A DNA stretch of 5,268 nucleotides from CAZWDL01 sp964632995 (GCA_964632995.1 CAZWDL010000225.1:1-5268), one strand, 5' to 3'. Positions 1 through 5,268 are shown, counted from the first letter of the stretch. Made by a program: numbers and translations. The notes: a model not told the origin generated them from the letters alone.

Positions 1-1367
1 GCCTGTTTCAGGTCATTGATCAGTTGCCGGCCGCGCTGGTGGCGCGCTTCGTGGTGTTCACAGCCGGCGCCGGCGCGTTCCTGAAGTTCGTGAGCAGGCT
101 GCAAGAGTACGGGCAGCGATTTAACCCGATCGCCGAGAATGGTCTCGTAGGCGATGGGCAGACCGAAGAAGCCGGCGAAGCCGAAGGTTTCGTAGTCGCC
201 GGCGGCTTCCACCTGGCGGCGGAAGGGTTCGGACCGCACATCGATGCAGAAGGCGAGCTGGGCTTCGGGGCGTTGCTGTGGCGCCTTTTGCTTAGCCTGG
301 CTTTGCAGTTGATCGCTCAGTTCCTGGCGGAAATGCTGCTCCCAGCATTGCAGCAGCTCCAGCCGCAGTTTCCGGTAGGCGTCCTGTAAAATTTGTAACA
401 GGCTGGCCCATTGTTCGGGATTAACCGTTCCCTCCGGTTTGAGATGAGCTTCCGCCCAGGCGCTGAGTCGGTGAAGCTCACGGGGTGCGGCGGGCGTCTC
501 TTTGCTATCGGCTGTGGTGTGCAGACGGGCGAAGAGCAGGCGCACAGCCAGGTAATCCGTCAGGTTGATGGGATGCTGTTGTTGCGGTGCATAATCCTGT
601 TGTTCGCTGCGCCAGCGGATGAAGGCGGCCCAGCCGGGCAGCGCCAGCAGGTGATCGCGCAGAAATTCCTCCTGTTGATTGTTGGGTACAGCCAACTGCT
701 GTAGTAGTTCCTGTATGGCGGCCAGGCCGTGATCCGGCAGGTTTTTCACCACGTTTTTGCACCCGGCATAGCGTTGATCATACACCAGCAGGCCTTTGAC
801 GGCAGAGAAGAAGCCGCGTTCCCGGAAGGGCATTGCCCAGGCGGCCTGACCTTCATCCAGAAATGCACCCAGCCAGGTGAGACAGCGCTGGTTGATTGCC
901 GGCAGGGTGTGCTGCCAGGGAGCACCAGCTTCCAGGTGCGGCAGGGCGCGATCCAGCAAGGGGGATTCTTTTTCTGCACCCGGGCAGTCGTCGAGTTCCT
1001 GCAGGAGAGCATTCAGCACAGAGGAGATGTCGATCTGCTTTTCTCCCAAAAGGAGTTGCTGCGGGCTTCCGGCCAGGGTGGCCTCCAGCGCTGCGTTGAA
1101 GTCTTGTGCTTTTAATTGTCCGCCCTTCCGGGCCTGGCGTAGCTGCCACAGTCCCGGCAGGCAGTCGGCATCGAAGAGGCGCTGTCCCTCTTTGACGGCC
1201 TTGGCAAAGGGAAGATACTCCAGCCCTTGCAAAGGGTTGCAGGCCACCGCGCCGGCCAGCGGCCAGGTGGGCGCTATCAGCTGGTAAATATTTTTGAGGC
1301 GACGCTGCAAATTCGCTGCGATCTGAGAAGAGCGTTCCGTCATCGTAGATTTATTGGTTGCGGTCAT
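1..1367 (-). CDS. dabA: DabA, inorganic carbon transporter subunit (DUF2309), N-terminal 455 residues; runs off the left edge
   Basis: DabA is the cytoplasmic, beta-carbonic-anhydrase-like zinc subunit of the DAB complex. With membrane partner DabB it is thought to convert CO2 to bicarbonate in an energy-coupled, one-way reaction, so that inorganic carbon accumulates in the cell. The frame is open from the ATG at 1367 to base 1 without a stop. Visible family features are an N-terminal IAPTWPL (residues 31-37), NPLQGLEYLPFAKAV (44-58), and the hallmark CIDVRSEPFRRQVE starting at Cys374, followed by YETFGFAGFFGLPI. Cys374 and Asp376 match the first two zinc-site residues known from Halothiobacillus DabA (Cys351, Asp353). 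The remaining His and Cys ligands should lie in the missing C-terminal part, since the family is usually about 800 residues long. The gene follows dabB after a 44-bp gap, so the two are probably co-transcribed. Alternative starts are ATG 1343 and a GTG at 1412 touching the dabB stop; neither these nor 1367 has a clear Shine-Dalgarno sequence. Family assignment is firm; the exact start is less so. Confidence 0.5.
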   Translation of the reverse strand, partial: MTATNKSTMTERSSQIAANLQRRLKNIYQLIAPTWPLAGAVACNPLQGLEYLPFAKAVKEGQRLFDADCLPGLWQLRQARKGGQLKAQDFNAALEATLAGSPQQLLLGEKQIDISSVLNALLQELDDCPGAEKESPLLDRALPHLEAGAPWQHTLPAINQRCLTWLGAFLDEGQAAWAMPFRERGFFSAVKGLLVYDQRYAGCKNVVKNLPDHGLAAIQELLQQLAVPNNQQEEFLRDHLLALPGWAAFIRWRSEQQDYAPQQQHPINLTDYLAVRLLFARLHTTADSKETPAAPRELHRLSAWAEAHLKPEGTVNPEQWASLLQILQDAYRKLRLELLQCWEQHFRQELSDQLQSQAKQKAPQQRPEAQLAFCIDVRSEPFRRQVEAAGDYETFGFAGFFGLPIAYETILGDRVKSLPVLLQPAHELQERAGAGCEHHEARHQRGRQLINDLKQ

Positions 1368-1411
1368 TATGAAGCAGTTTTGAAGAGTTAAGCACTGGGT
1401 TTGGATTTGCA

Positions 1412-2887
1412 CTACATCCGGTAAGTCCCCCGCTGAAGCGTCAGAGTCGACCGTTCCGGTTGGCTGTCGCGAAGCGCCCGTACGTAGAGGGGCGCCAGCA
1501 GGCGATCGCTGAGTACGGCGGGCAGGTAAGCGCGGAAAATCATGAGCAGCCAGCCCAGGACGAAAAAGACAAGGATGGCCAGGTGCAATGTGTTGAGCGG
1601 GGGTGCGGGCAGAGCGGCCAGTTGGCTCTCTACCGACCATACGGACGCGCCGTAACCGATTGCGCCCAGTAAGCCCAAGCCGGCCGCAAGCAGAGCCCGG
1701 CCCAGGGAGGGGCGTGTCTGCAGGATGGTCATTACGGCGTGGGCGCAGGTAATGCCGCAAAAGACAAGCAGCATCAGGTAAGTGCTGTTCAAATCGCCAA
1801 CTGCGCCGGTGAATAAACGGAAAATATAAGCCCCGGCCAGGCCGCACAATAATCCGAAGGCAAAAATGGGCCCTGCGTGCGGGCCCTGGAGGCGAAGGCT
1901 TTTGTTACTGGCCGCTTTGATCGTAGAGCCGGCGCTGAGAAAAAGCGAAGCCTTAAAAAAGCCGTGCCAGATCATGTGGGCGATAGCGGCGGGAAAGAGC
2001 CCCAGCCCGCATTGCATAATCATGAATCCCATTTGTCCCATCGTGGAGCAGGTCAGCGTGCGCTTGACGTCGCTCTGCACCAGCATCCAGGTGGTGCCCA
2101 GGATGGCGGTGAAAGCCCCCAGTACAAGCAGCAGGGTGTTGCTCCACTCGAATTGCAGAGTCAGTGGCGCAAACTTGTACAGGATGAGTGCGCCGCCGTT
2201 AACCAGTCCGGCGTGCATAAAGGCCGATACCGGCGTAGGCGCATTGGCTGAAGCGATCAGCCAGCGGTGTAGGGGCCAGATAGCTGATTGTGCCAGCGCG
2301 GCGATGATCAGCAGGATGCCGGCTAGCGATAGCCAGGGAGTATCGGTAGGGAATGCTCCGATTTGTTGTAGGGAAAGATGCCCCTGGGTGAAATAGATCA
2401 GGCCGGTTGCGATAAGCAGGAGTAGCGACCCGGTTCCCAGGTGCCGCCAGGCTATGCGGCCCGAAGCACGCGATGCCGCCCAGCTGTGCTGATGGGTAAT
2501 CAAACGGGAAAGCAGGAAGTTGCTTCCGCCCAGCGCGGCGGCGATCAACAGTAAATGATCGGCGCTGGTGAAAACCAGGAGCAACAATGTCAGTCCCAGG
2601 AAGTAGCGAAAGGTACGCCGCTTCAGCCGGTGTCCGTCCAGGTGACGCAGGGAGTAGGCCTGAATCACCAGACTGATAAAGCAAATCACCGCGGCAAAGA
2701 GGTAAGCCTCGTTCCCCCAGTGTAAACCGTAGCCTGTCCCTTCCCGGAAAGGAAGAAAAAAAGCCGACAGGCTGAATAAAAAAGCGCCGCCGGTGATGAT
2801 TACGGCAGCGCGTTCGGCACGCTTTGCAGGGGTGAAAAGCCCCAGGAGGGCCAGACTGATTAATCCTAATAAAGTAAAAATTGGCAT
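1412..2887 (-). CDS. dabB: DabB, membrane subunit of the DAB inorganic carbon transporter (complex I NuoL/MrpA-like)
   Basis: This 491-residue polytopic membrane protein belongs to the proton-conducting NuoL/Nqo12/MrpA family. It is thought to supply the cation gradient that energises DabA. About a dozen hydrophobic segments span its length. Numbered from the chosen start, conserved family blocks are LHRWLIASANAPTPVSAF (residues 206-223), continuing into MHAGLVNGGALILYKFAPL with Lys238; VQSDVKRTLTCSTMGQMG (270-287) with Lys275; and HMIWHGFFKASLFLSAGS (304-321) with His308 and Lys312. These charged residues inside membrane helices are what the family uses for cation conduction. I chose ATG 2887 (MPIFTLLGLISLALL) because it starts directly with a membrane helix, as expected. 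The longer frame from ATG 2956 adds 23 residues encoded by the AT-rich promoter region and would start inside a probable operator. The next gene downstream is dabA, 44 bp away, giving the common dabB-dabA order. The general hydrogenase/NADH dehydrogenase label is possible, but the DabA neighbour decides the assignment. Confidence 0.5.
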   Translation of the reverse strand: MPIFTLLGLISLALLGLFTPAKRAERAAVIITGGAFLFSLSAFFLPFREGTGYGLHWGNEAYLFAAVICFISLVIQAYSLRHLDGHRLKRRTFRYFLGLTLLLLVFTSADHLLLIAAALGGSNFLLSRLITHQHSWAASRASGRIAWRHLGTGSLLLLIATGLIYFTQGHLSLQQIGAFPTDTPWLSLAGILLIIAALAQSAIWPLHRWLIASANAPTPVSAFMHAGLVNGGALILYKFAPLTLQFEWSNTLLLVLGAFTAILGTTWMLVQSDVKRTLTCSTMGQMGFMIMQCGLGLFPAAIAHMIWHGFFKASLFLSAGSTIKAASNKSLRLQGPHAGPIFAFGLLCGLAGAYIFRLFTGAVGDLNSTYLMLLVFCGITCAHAVMTILQTRPSLGRALLAAGLGLLGAIGYGASVWSVESQLAALPAPPLNTLHLAILVFFVLGWLLMIFRAYLPAVLSDRLLAPLYVRALRDSQPERSTLTLQRGTYRM

Positions 2888-2913
2888 TGCGGGTATCCGT
2901 TTTGATTCGGGGG

Positions 2914-2921
2914 CGAAGGTA
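2914..2921 (-). promoter_or_regulatory. Candidate -7 promoter element for dabBA
   Basis: On the minus strand this reads TACCTTCG, seven of eight matches to the Bacteroidota -7 consensus TAnnTTTG. It lies 26 bp upstream of the chosen dabB ATG, so transcription would start near 2907-2910 and leave a short leader of about 20 nt. There is no clear TTG at the -33 position, which fits a promoter that needs an activator. The call rests on a short motif and on position. Confidence 0.5.
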
Positions 2922-2936
2922 GAAAGCATACCATTA

Positions 2937-2949
2937 TTAATAAAATTAA
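2937..2949. promoter_or_regulatory. Candidate LysR activation site (T-N11-A dyad 2)
   Basis: TTAATAAAATTAA is a perfect dyad with arms TTAAT/ATTAA around AAA, and fits the LysR-family T-N11-A rule. It is 10/13 identical to the dyad at 2968-2980, and the two are offset by exactly 31 bp, close to three helical turns. Its centre falls about 36 bp upstream of the predicted dabB transcription start, where LysR activation sites usually lie. The region is AT-rich, so chance palindromes are possible. A 10-bp palindrome TTATTAATAA (2934-2943) overlaps it. Confidence 0.5.
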
Positions 2950-2965
2950 AAAACATGATACCCTT

Positions 2966-2982
2966 TATTAGAAAAACTAATA
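2966..2982. promoter_or_regulatory. Candidate LysR recognition/autoregulation site (T-N11-A dyad 1)
   Basis: TATTAG-AAAAA-CTAATA is a perfect 6-bp-arm inverted repeat with a 5-bp A-tract spacer. Its inner 13 bases (2968-2980) satisfy T-N11-A. It is centred about 67 bp upstream of the predicted dabB start, the classical place for a LysR recognition site. It also overlaps the -7 element of the divergent regulator gene by two bases, which would explain negative autoregulation. Compared with dyad 2, arm positions 4 and 10 change together (G/C to A/T), so the symmetry is kept. Confidence 0.5.
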
Positions 2983-2988
2983 CCTTTG
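2981..2988 (+). promoter_or_regulatory. Candidate -7 promoter element for the LysR gene
   Basis: TACCTTTG matches the Bacteroidota -7 consensus TAnnTTTG at every defined base and is 34 bp upstream of the LysR ATG at 3023. The predicted start of transcription is about 2993-2996. No good TTG is present at -33. The operator dyad overlaps its left end, so bound LysR would block this promoter. Confidence 0.5.
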
Positions 2989-3022
2989 AGTTGGAAAATT
3001 ATTGGAAAAAGACTTCTGCACT

Positions 3023-3910
3023 ATGGATCCCAATACGCTGTATCTTGATTTACCGCTTTTGCGCACCTTTATTACTGTGGTGGACAAACAAGGTTTTAGC
3101 CTGGCAGCCAATGAATTGCACCGTACGCAGTCGGCGGTGAGCCAGCAGATCAAGAAGCTGGAAGAGATGATTGGGCAGCCCTTGCTCAACAAACAGGGGC
3201 GCGCCCTTAAAATGACGGAGGCCGGTCAGGTGGTCTACGAACATGGCCGGCAGATGCTGAGAATGGAACAAAAGCTGCGCGAGGAACTCTTCAGCGAAGA
3301 AATCACCGGACGGGTGCGGCTGGGTATACCCGAAGATCTGGCCACCCATTATTTGCTGCCCATTCTGGCCCGGTTCCGGGAGCAATACCCGCGCATTCAG
3401 CTGGCCGTAGAGTGCGAACTGACCGAGCGCCTGTATGAAAATTACAAGACCAACGAATACGAACTGGTCATTCTGAAACACGAACAGCTCAGTGTGGCCT
3501 ATCCCGAGCGCATTGTAAAAACCTGGTACGATCCCCTGGTGTGGGTGGGACGCGATGCAGAAGAATGCGCTGCCTGGCAGCAAGCCGACCGCATTCCCAT
3601 AATCGTCTCGCCGGAACCCTGCGTGTACCGCCGGCAGGTGCTGGCCCGCCTTGCCGCCGCTCAACTGGGAGCCGATCTCACCTACGTTAGCGAAAGCTAC
3701 AACAGCAAACTCTTCGCCATACGGGCGGGACTGGGCCTGGCCGCTCTGCCCAAGAGCCTTATCCCGGACGATTGTGTCATCGTGGAGGAGGGGCTACCCG
3801 CTCTGTCCCCGACCAAAATCTCCCTCTTCCGCTCTGAAATACAGGCGAAGGTGGCGCAGTATCTGCGCGACCGGATTATTGAGAGCTTTGATGAGCAGTT
3901 GGGGGAGTAG
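3023..3910 (+). CDS. LysR-family transcriptional regulator, likely controlling dabBA
   Basis: This complete 295-residue LysR-type regulator has the usual family length. The N-terminal winged helix-turn-helix covers about residues 9-70. It includes LPLLRTFITVVDKQGFSLAA, the recognition-helix region RTQSAVSQQIKKLEE, and the wing/linker start LKMTEAGQVVYEHG. A linker helix follows to about residue 90. The effector-binding domain (about 95-290) opens with GRVRLGIPEDLATHYLLPIL and includes the late AIRAGLGLAALP segment typical of the family. The ATG at 3023 was preferred over an in-frame TTG at 3002 because ATG is the stronger codon and MDPNTLYLDL leads straight into the domain. No strong Shine-Dalgarno sequence is seen, as is usual in Bacteroidota. 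The gene is divergent from dabBA, and the shared gap carries paired T-N11-A sites, so LysR probably regulates dabBA and itself. CbbR-like and other LysR regulators are often found beside carbon-uptake genes in autotrophs. The ligand here cannot be read from sequence. Confidence 0.5.
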   Translation: MDPNTLYLDLPLLRTFITVVDKQGFSLAANELHRTQSAVSQQIKKLEEMIGQPLLNKQGRALKMTEAGQVVYEHGRQMLRMEQKLREELFSEEITGRVRLGIPEDLATHYLLPILARFREQYPRIQLAVECELTERLYENYKTNEYELVILKHEQLSVAYPERIVKTWYDPLVWVGRDAEECAAWQQADRIPIIVSPEPCVYRRQVLARLAAAQLGADLTYVSESYNSKLFAIRAGLGLAALPKSLIPDDCVIVEEGLPALSPTKISLFRSEIQAKVAQYLRDRIIESFDEQLGE

Positions 3911-3914
3911 GTGG

Positions 3915-3942
3915 TAGGCAGTAGGCAGTGGGCAGTCAGCAG
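3915..3942. repeat. Heptanucleotide tandem repeat (four units)
   Basis: Four consecutive 7-bp units read TAGGCAG, TAGGCAG, TGGGCAG and TCAGCAG, starting four bases after the LysR stop codon. Short heptad arrays of this sort occur between genes in Bacteroidota and resemble the STRR heptamers described in cyanobacteria. Degenerate pieces of the same unit recur at about 4034-4047 and 4111-4118. No function is evident. Confidence 0.5.
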
Positions 3943-3978
3943 TGGGCCCAGCTCACCCTTCGGGTGGTCGGGAAAAAG
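3939..3978. repeat. 40-bp hairpin-containing repeat, copy 1
   Basis: This element is 33/40 identical, without gaps, to positions 4041-4080. It contains the hairpin CACCC-TTC-GGGTG (3954-3966) and ends in CGGGAAAAAG. The similarity continues weakly beyond the core (AGTTTcGAG, then CTGG and GGCAAAT up to about 4002). The right hairpin arm and the purine-rich tail are the most conserved parts. Confidence 0.5.
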
Positions 3979-4009
3979 TAGGCAGTTTCGAGCTGGGCAA
4001 ATACACGGT

Positions 4010-4034
4010 GGGGATGAATCGGTCCTCTTTTTTT
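4010..4034 (+). terminator. Weak candidate rho-independent terminator for the LysR gene
   Basis: GGGGAT (4010-4015) can pair with GTCCTC (4022-4027), including two G-T wobble pairs, around a six-base loop. The stem is followed directly by seven T residues (4028-4034). It lies 100 bp downstream of the LysR stop. The stem is short, so this is a tentative call. Confidence 0.5.
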
Positions 4035-4040
4035 AGGCGG

Positions 4041-4080
4041 GCAGTTGGCCCCGCCCATACTTCGGGCGGCCGGGAAAAAG
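4041..4080. repeat. 40-bp hairpin-containing repeat, copy 2
   Basis: This is the second copy of the element at 3939-3978, placed 102 bp downstream. Its hairpin is stronger: CCGCCC-ATACTTC-GGGCGG (4051-4069), again followed by CGGGAAAAAG. In copy 1 the left arm pairs in a shifted register, so both copies keep a hairpin although the left arm sequence has changed. There is no T-run after it on either strand, so it is not an ordinary terminator. A REP-like mobile repeat is possible. Confidence 0.5.
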
Positions 4081-4172
4081 GAAGTTTTGAGGTATTTTCT
4101 GAGCTGGAATGCAGTTGGCAAATCTTTAGAGCCCGAAGCACTAGTGAACATTGTTCCCGCAGAAAAGACGAA

Positions 4173-4307
4173 GAGGCTGTCTCATAACTAAAACCGCAGA
4201 GCAGCAGTCAAAATAAATTACCGCAAAGAAACGCTTTGCGTCTCTTTGCGTTCTCTGCGGTAAAAAATTGGTTGATTTTGCGGTTAAGTGACTTATGAAA
4301 CAGCCTC
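4173..4307. mobile_element. MITE-like element with 17-bp terminal inverted repeats
   Basis: The left end GAGGCTGTCTCATAACT (4173-4189) and the reverse complement of the right end, GAGGCTGTTTCATAAGT (4307-4291), match at 15 of 17 positions, or 16 of 18 if the flanking A/T pair is included. A second inner pair follows: AACCGCA (4192-4198) against TGCGGTT (4279-4285). The element is about 135 bp and has no coding capacity. Termini of the form GAGGCTGT-C/T-TCA resemble ends of DDE insertion sequences in Bacteroidota as I remember them, which suggests a non-autonomous element mobilised by such a transposase. No convincing target-site duplication is visible. The right end is 22 bp from the stop codon of the broken lipoprotein-like gene. 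Confidence 0.5.
4218..4263. repeat. Internal hairpin of the MITE-like element, with 10-bp phased CTTTGCG motifs
   Basis: Arms TTACCGCAAAGAAACGC (4218-4234) and GCGTTCTCTGCGGTAA (4248-4263) pair almost fully, around a 13-base loop. Within it CTTTGCG starts at 4234 and again at 4244, followed by CTGCGG at 4255, a spacing of 10-11 bp. Similar cttTGCGtctctTTGCGgt-type strings are widely dispersed in bacterial genomes. Read on the minus strand, the stem is followed by TTTATTTTG, so it could end transcripts coming from the 4330 side. Confidence 0.5.
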
Positions 4308-4329
4308 TATTGATTTCCCTGACTACCTG

Positions 4330-4638
4330 TTACTGTATCGTCACCGGAAAAGTCACTTCCACGTCCGTTTCCCCCGTGCTGCAGGGGTTGGCGGCGCTTT
4401 TGTCGGGCTCGTGTTTTAGGATGACGGTCAGGCTGCCGTTGCCGGCGTTGCCGTTGGCCAGGTTGCTGACCAGTCCGAGCGGGTCGCCGTTGTCGTCGGT
4501 ATCCTCCGGGTCGGGGCCGATAGCGAAGCCGGTAGCGTCAAAGCAGACCAGGTGCTCGTTGGATTCTTCCTCTACCTCTTCGGTGATGTTTTCCACGTCA
4601 CCGGGATTGGACTCATCGAGGAAGGCGACGGACAGGCG
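4330..4638 (-). pseudogene. C-terminal remnant of an acidic lipoprotein-like protein (N-terminal part missing)
   Basis: After a TGA at 4641-4639, the frame reads RLSVAFLDESNPGDVENITEE and runs about 102 residues to the TAA at 4332-4330. The EEVEEESNEH acidic stretch, DTDDNGDPLGL and LTVILKHEPDKSAAN...GETDVEVTFPVTIQ resemble, from memory, the C-terminal half of a Bacteroidota exported protein family of about 190-200 residues. That family is often encoded beside a TonB receptor and automatically labelled 'type 1 periplasmic binding fold superfamily'. No signal peptide or lipobox is present, and similarity to the family begins well upstream of the only possible start (a GTG at 4596), so the beginning of the gene is lost. 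It lies directly behind, and one frame off from, the broken TonB receptor gene. Two cysteines (HLVCF and NPCSTGE) are unusual for an acidic domain of this kind. Function is unknown; a role with the receptor in ligand or metal handling is only a guess. Confidence 0.5.
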
Positions 4639-5268
4639 TCAGGGTTCCTCGCAGGTTCTGCTCGTTGTCGAATTCTCCGGTCAGGCTGGTGTTAAAGGCG
4701 CGTTCGGGCACCAGGTCCGGATTACCCTTTTCGTAAGAAGCCGACCCGTGGTGCACGCCTTCGCTAAACAGTTCGTTGACATGCGGCGGTCGCCAGGCGG
4801 TTCCGAAATTGAGGCGCAAGCGCAGCAGGCGCGGGAAGCGGTAGATGGCGCCGGCCGTACCCGAGAGGCTGTTGAAAGACAGCTGCCGGTCGAGCGTATC
4901 GGTACCCTGCCGGCCCACGTCCATCCACTGGTGGTCGAAGCGCAATCCGGCTTCGAATTCCAGGGGGAAGGGATAACTCTTCCAGCGCTCGATGATATAG
5001 GCGCCCGCGGAGCGGCTCTCGTAGTTGGGGATGAGTGCGCCGCGGTCGGTGGTGTTAACCTGAGTTTGGACGGAGGCGCCAATACTGCCGCGCCATTTGC
5101 CGAGCGGGTTGTGCTCCCAGTAGACGTCGCCGCGGTGGGTGGTGATCTCGAATTCGATATCGGGATCATCGGTCGTCTCCGGCAGTTGCCCGTAGGGGCG
5201 GTGCGCGTCGAATTCCTGGCGGCGGTTGAACTGGCGGGCGTACTGGATGTGCAACTCACCGGCCTCTC
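4613..5268 (-). pseudogene. TonB-dependent outer-membrane receptor, barrel fragment with lost C-terminus (runs off the right edge)
   Basis: The frame is open from the right edge (EAGELHIQYARQFNRRQEFD) to a TGA at 4615-4613. The apparent start at 5254 is just an internal TTG. The translated part is beta-barrel of a TonB-dependent receptor. It alternates hydrophobic and polar residues and includes LRLNFGTAWRPPHVNELF, then GVHHGSASYEKGNPDLVPER (its final GNPDLVPER at about 4700-4726) and AFNTSLTGEF. The GVHHG...GN.DL.PE pattern recalls the ZnuD/metal-type receptor group, but the substrate is not provable. Family members continue for roughly 150-200 residues after the GNPDL.PE motif, with several more strands and an aromatic C-terminal residue recognised by the BAM machinery. 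Here the sequence ends about 35 residues later in TLTPVRRLPR, whose last residues are lipoprotein-remnant DNA read in the wrong frame. The receptor therefore should not assemble and is probably a pseudogene. An assembly error at the junction is the main alternative. Confidence 0.5.

Noticed and set aside
20..1287. Several short ORFs on both strands within the first 1.3 kb (for example 24-389 plus, 729-1115 plus, 853-1149 minus).
   Set aside because: They lie in alternative frames of dabA, whose frame is continuous and carries the DUF2309 signature; none shows a recognisable domain.
2888..2956. Longer DabB with 23 extra N-terminal residues from ATG 2956.
   Set aside because: The extension is encoded by AT-rich promoter/operator DNA, is not membrane-like, and the start would lie upstream of the predicted transcription start; ATG 2887 begins directly with a membrane helix.
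3002..3022. Upstream TTG start for the LysR gene, giving 302 residues.
   Set aside because: The ATG at 3023 is a better codon and already gives a full-length family member; the extra seven residues match nothing recognisable.
3050..3664. 204-residue minus-strand ORF opposite lysR.
   Set aside because: It is antisense to a clear LysR protein and has no recognisable domain; long antisense frames are common in GC-rich coding DNA.
3954..4069. Strict covariation between the two repeat hairpins.
   Set aside because: In the ungapped alignment the left arms pair in different registers, so the changes are not simple base-pair-for-base-pair compensation.
3943..4100. CRISPR array, suggested by repeated 40-bp units.
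   Set aside because: Only two copies exist, with 7 mismatches and a spacing of 102 bp; there is no regular spacer pattern and no cas gene.
3942..4187. Small ORFs on both strands in the intergenic repeat region.
   Set aside because: They are made of the repeat copies and part of the MITE-like end, have low-complexity translations and no ribosome binding site.
4330..4596. Independent 88-residue gene starting at GTG 4596.
   Set aside because: Family-like sequence continues upstream of the GTG to the junction at about 4638, and there is no signal peptide, so this is an internal codon of a truncated gene.

Overview
The window probably comes from a member of the Bacteroidota. The evidence is a good match to the Bacteroidota -7 promoter consensus (TAnnTTTG) before the LysR gene, weak or absent Shine-Dalgarno sequences, a TonB-dependent receptor next to an acidic lipoprotein-like fragment of a kind I associate with this phylum, and intergenic repeats of a style common there. 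The coding DNA is fairly GC-rich for the phylum, which suggests a Saprospiria/Lewinella-like or similar lineage. That placement is inference.

Positions 1-2887 (minus strand) hold a two-gene operon, dabB then dabA, encoding a DAB-type inorganic carbon (CO2/bicarbonate) accumulation system. DabB is complete. DabA runs off the left edge, so only its N-terminal 455 residues are present, but these include the diagnostic CIDVRSE zinc-site motif. Because the DabA frame has no stop inside the window, it is easily missed.

A complete LysR-type regulator is divergently transcribed from 3023 to 3910. The 135-bp AT-rich gap between dabB and the regulator contains two 13-bp T-N11-A dyads. They are 10/13 identical, lie exactly 31 bp apart (about three helical turns), and sit next to candidate -7 elements for both genes. 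This looks like a LysR recognition/activation site pair, so the unit is probably a self-contained regulated module: LysR senses a metabolite and switches on dabBA while controlling itself.

Positions 3911-4329 contain no credible gene but are rich in repeats. There is a heptanucleotide tandem array, two copies (33/40 identical) of a 40-bp hairpin-containing element, a weak candidate terminator, and a MITE-like element of about 135 bp with 17-bp terminal inverted repeats and an internal hairpin.

Positions 4330-5268 (minus strand) carry the 3' part of a TonB-dependent outer-membrane receptor. It stops abruptly partway through its beta-barrel and is joined, out of frame, to the C-terminal half of a second, lipoprotein-like protein. 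This looks like a deletion scar that destroyed the end of one gene and the start of its neighbour, close to the MITE-like element.
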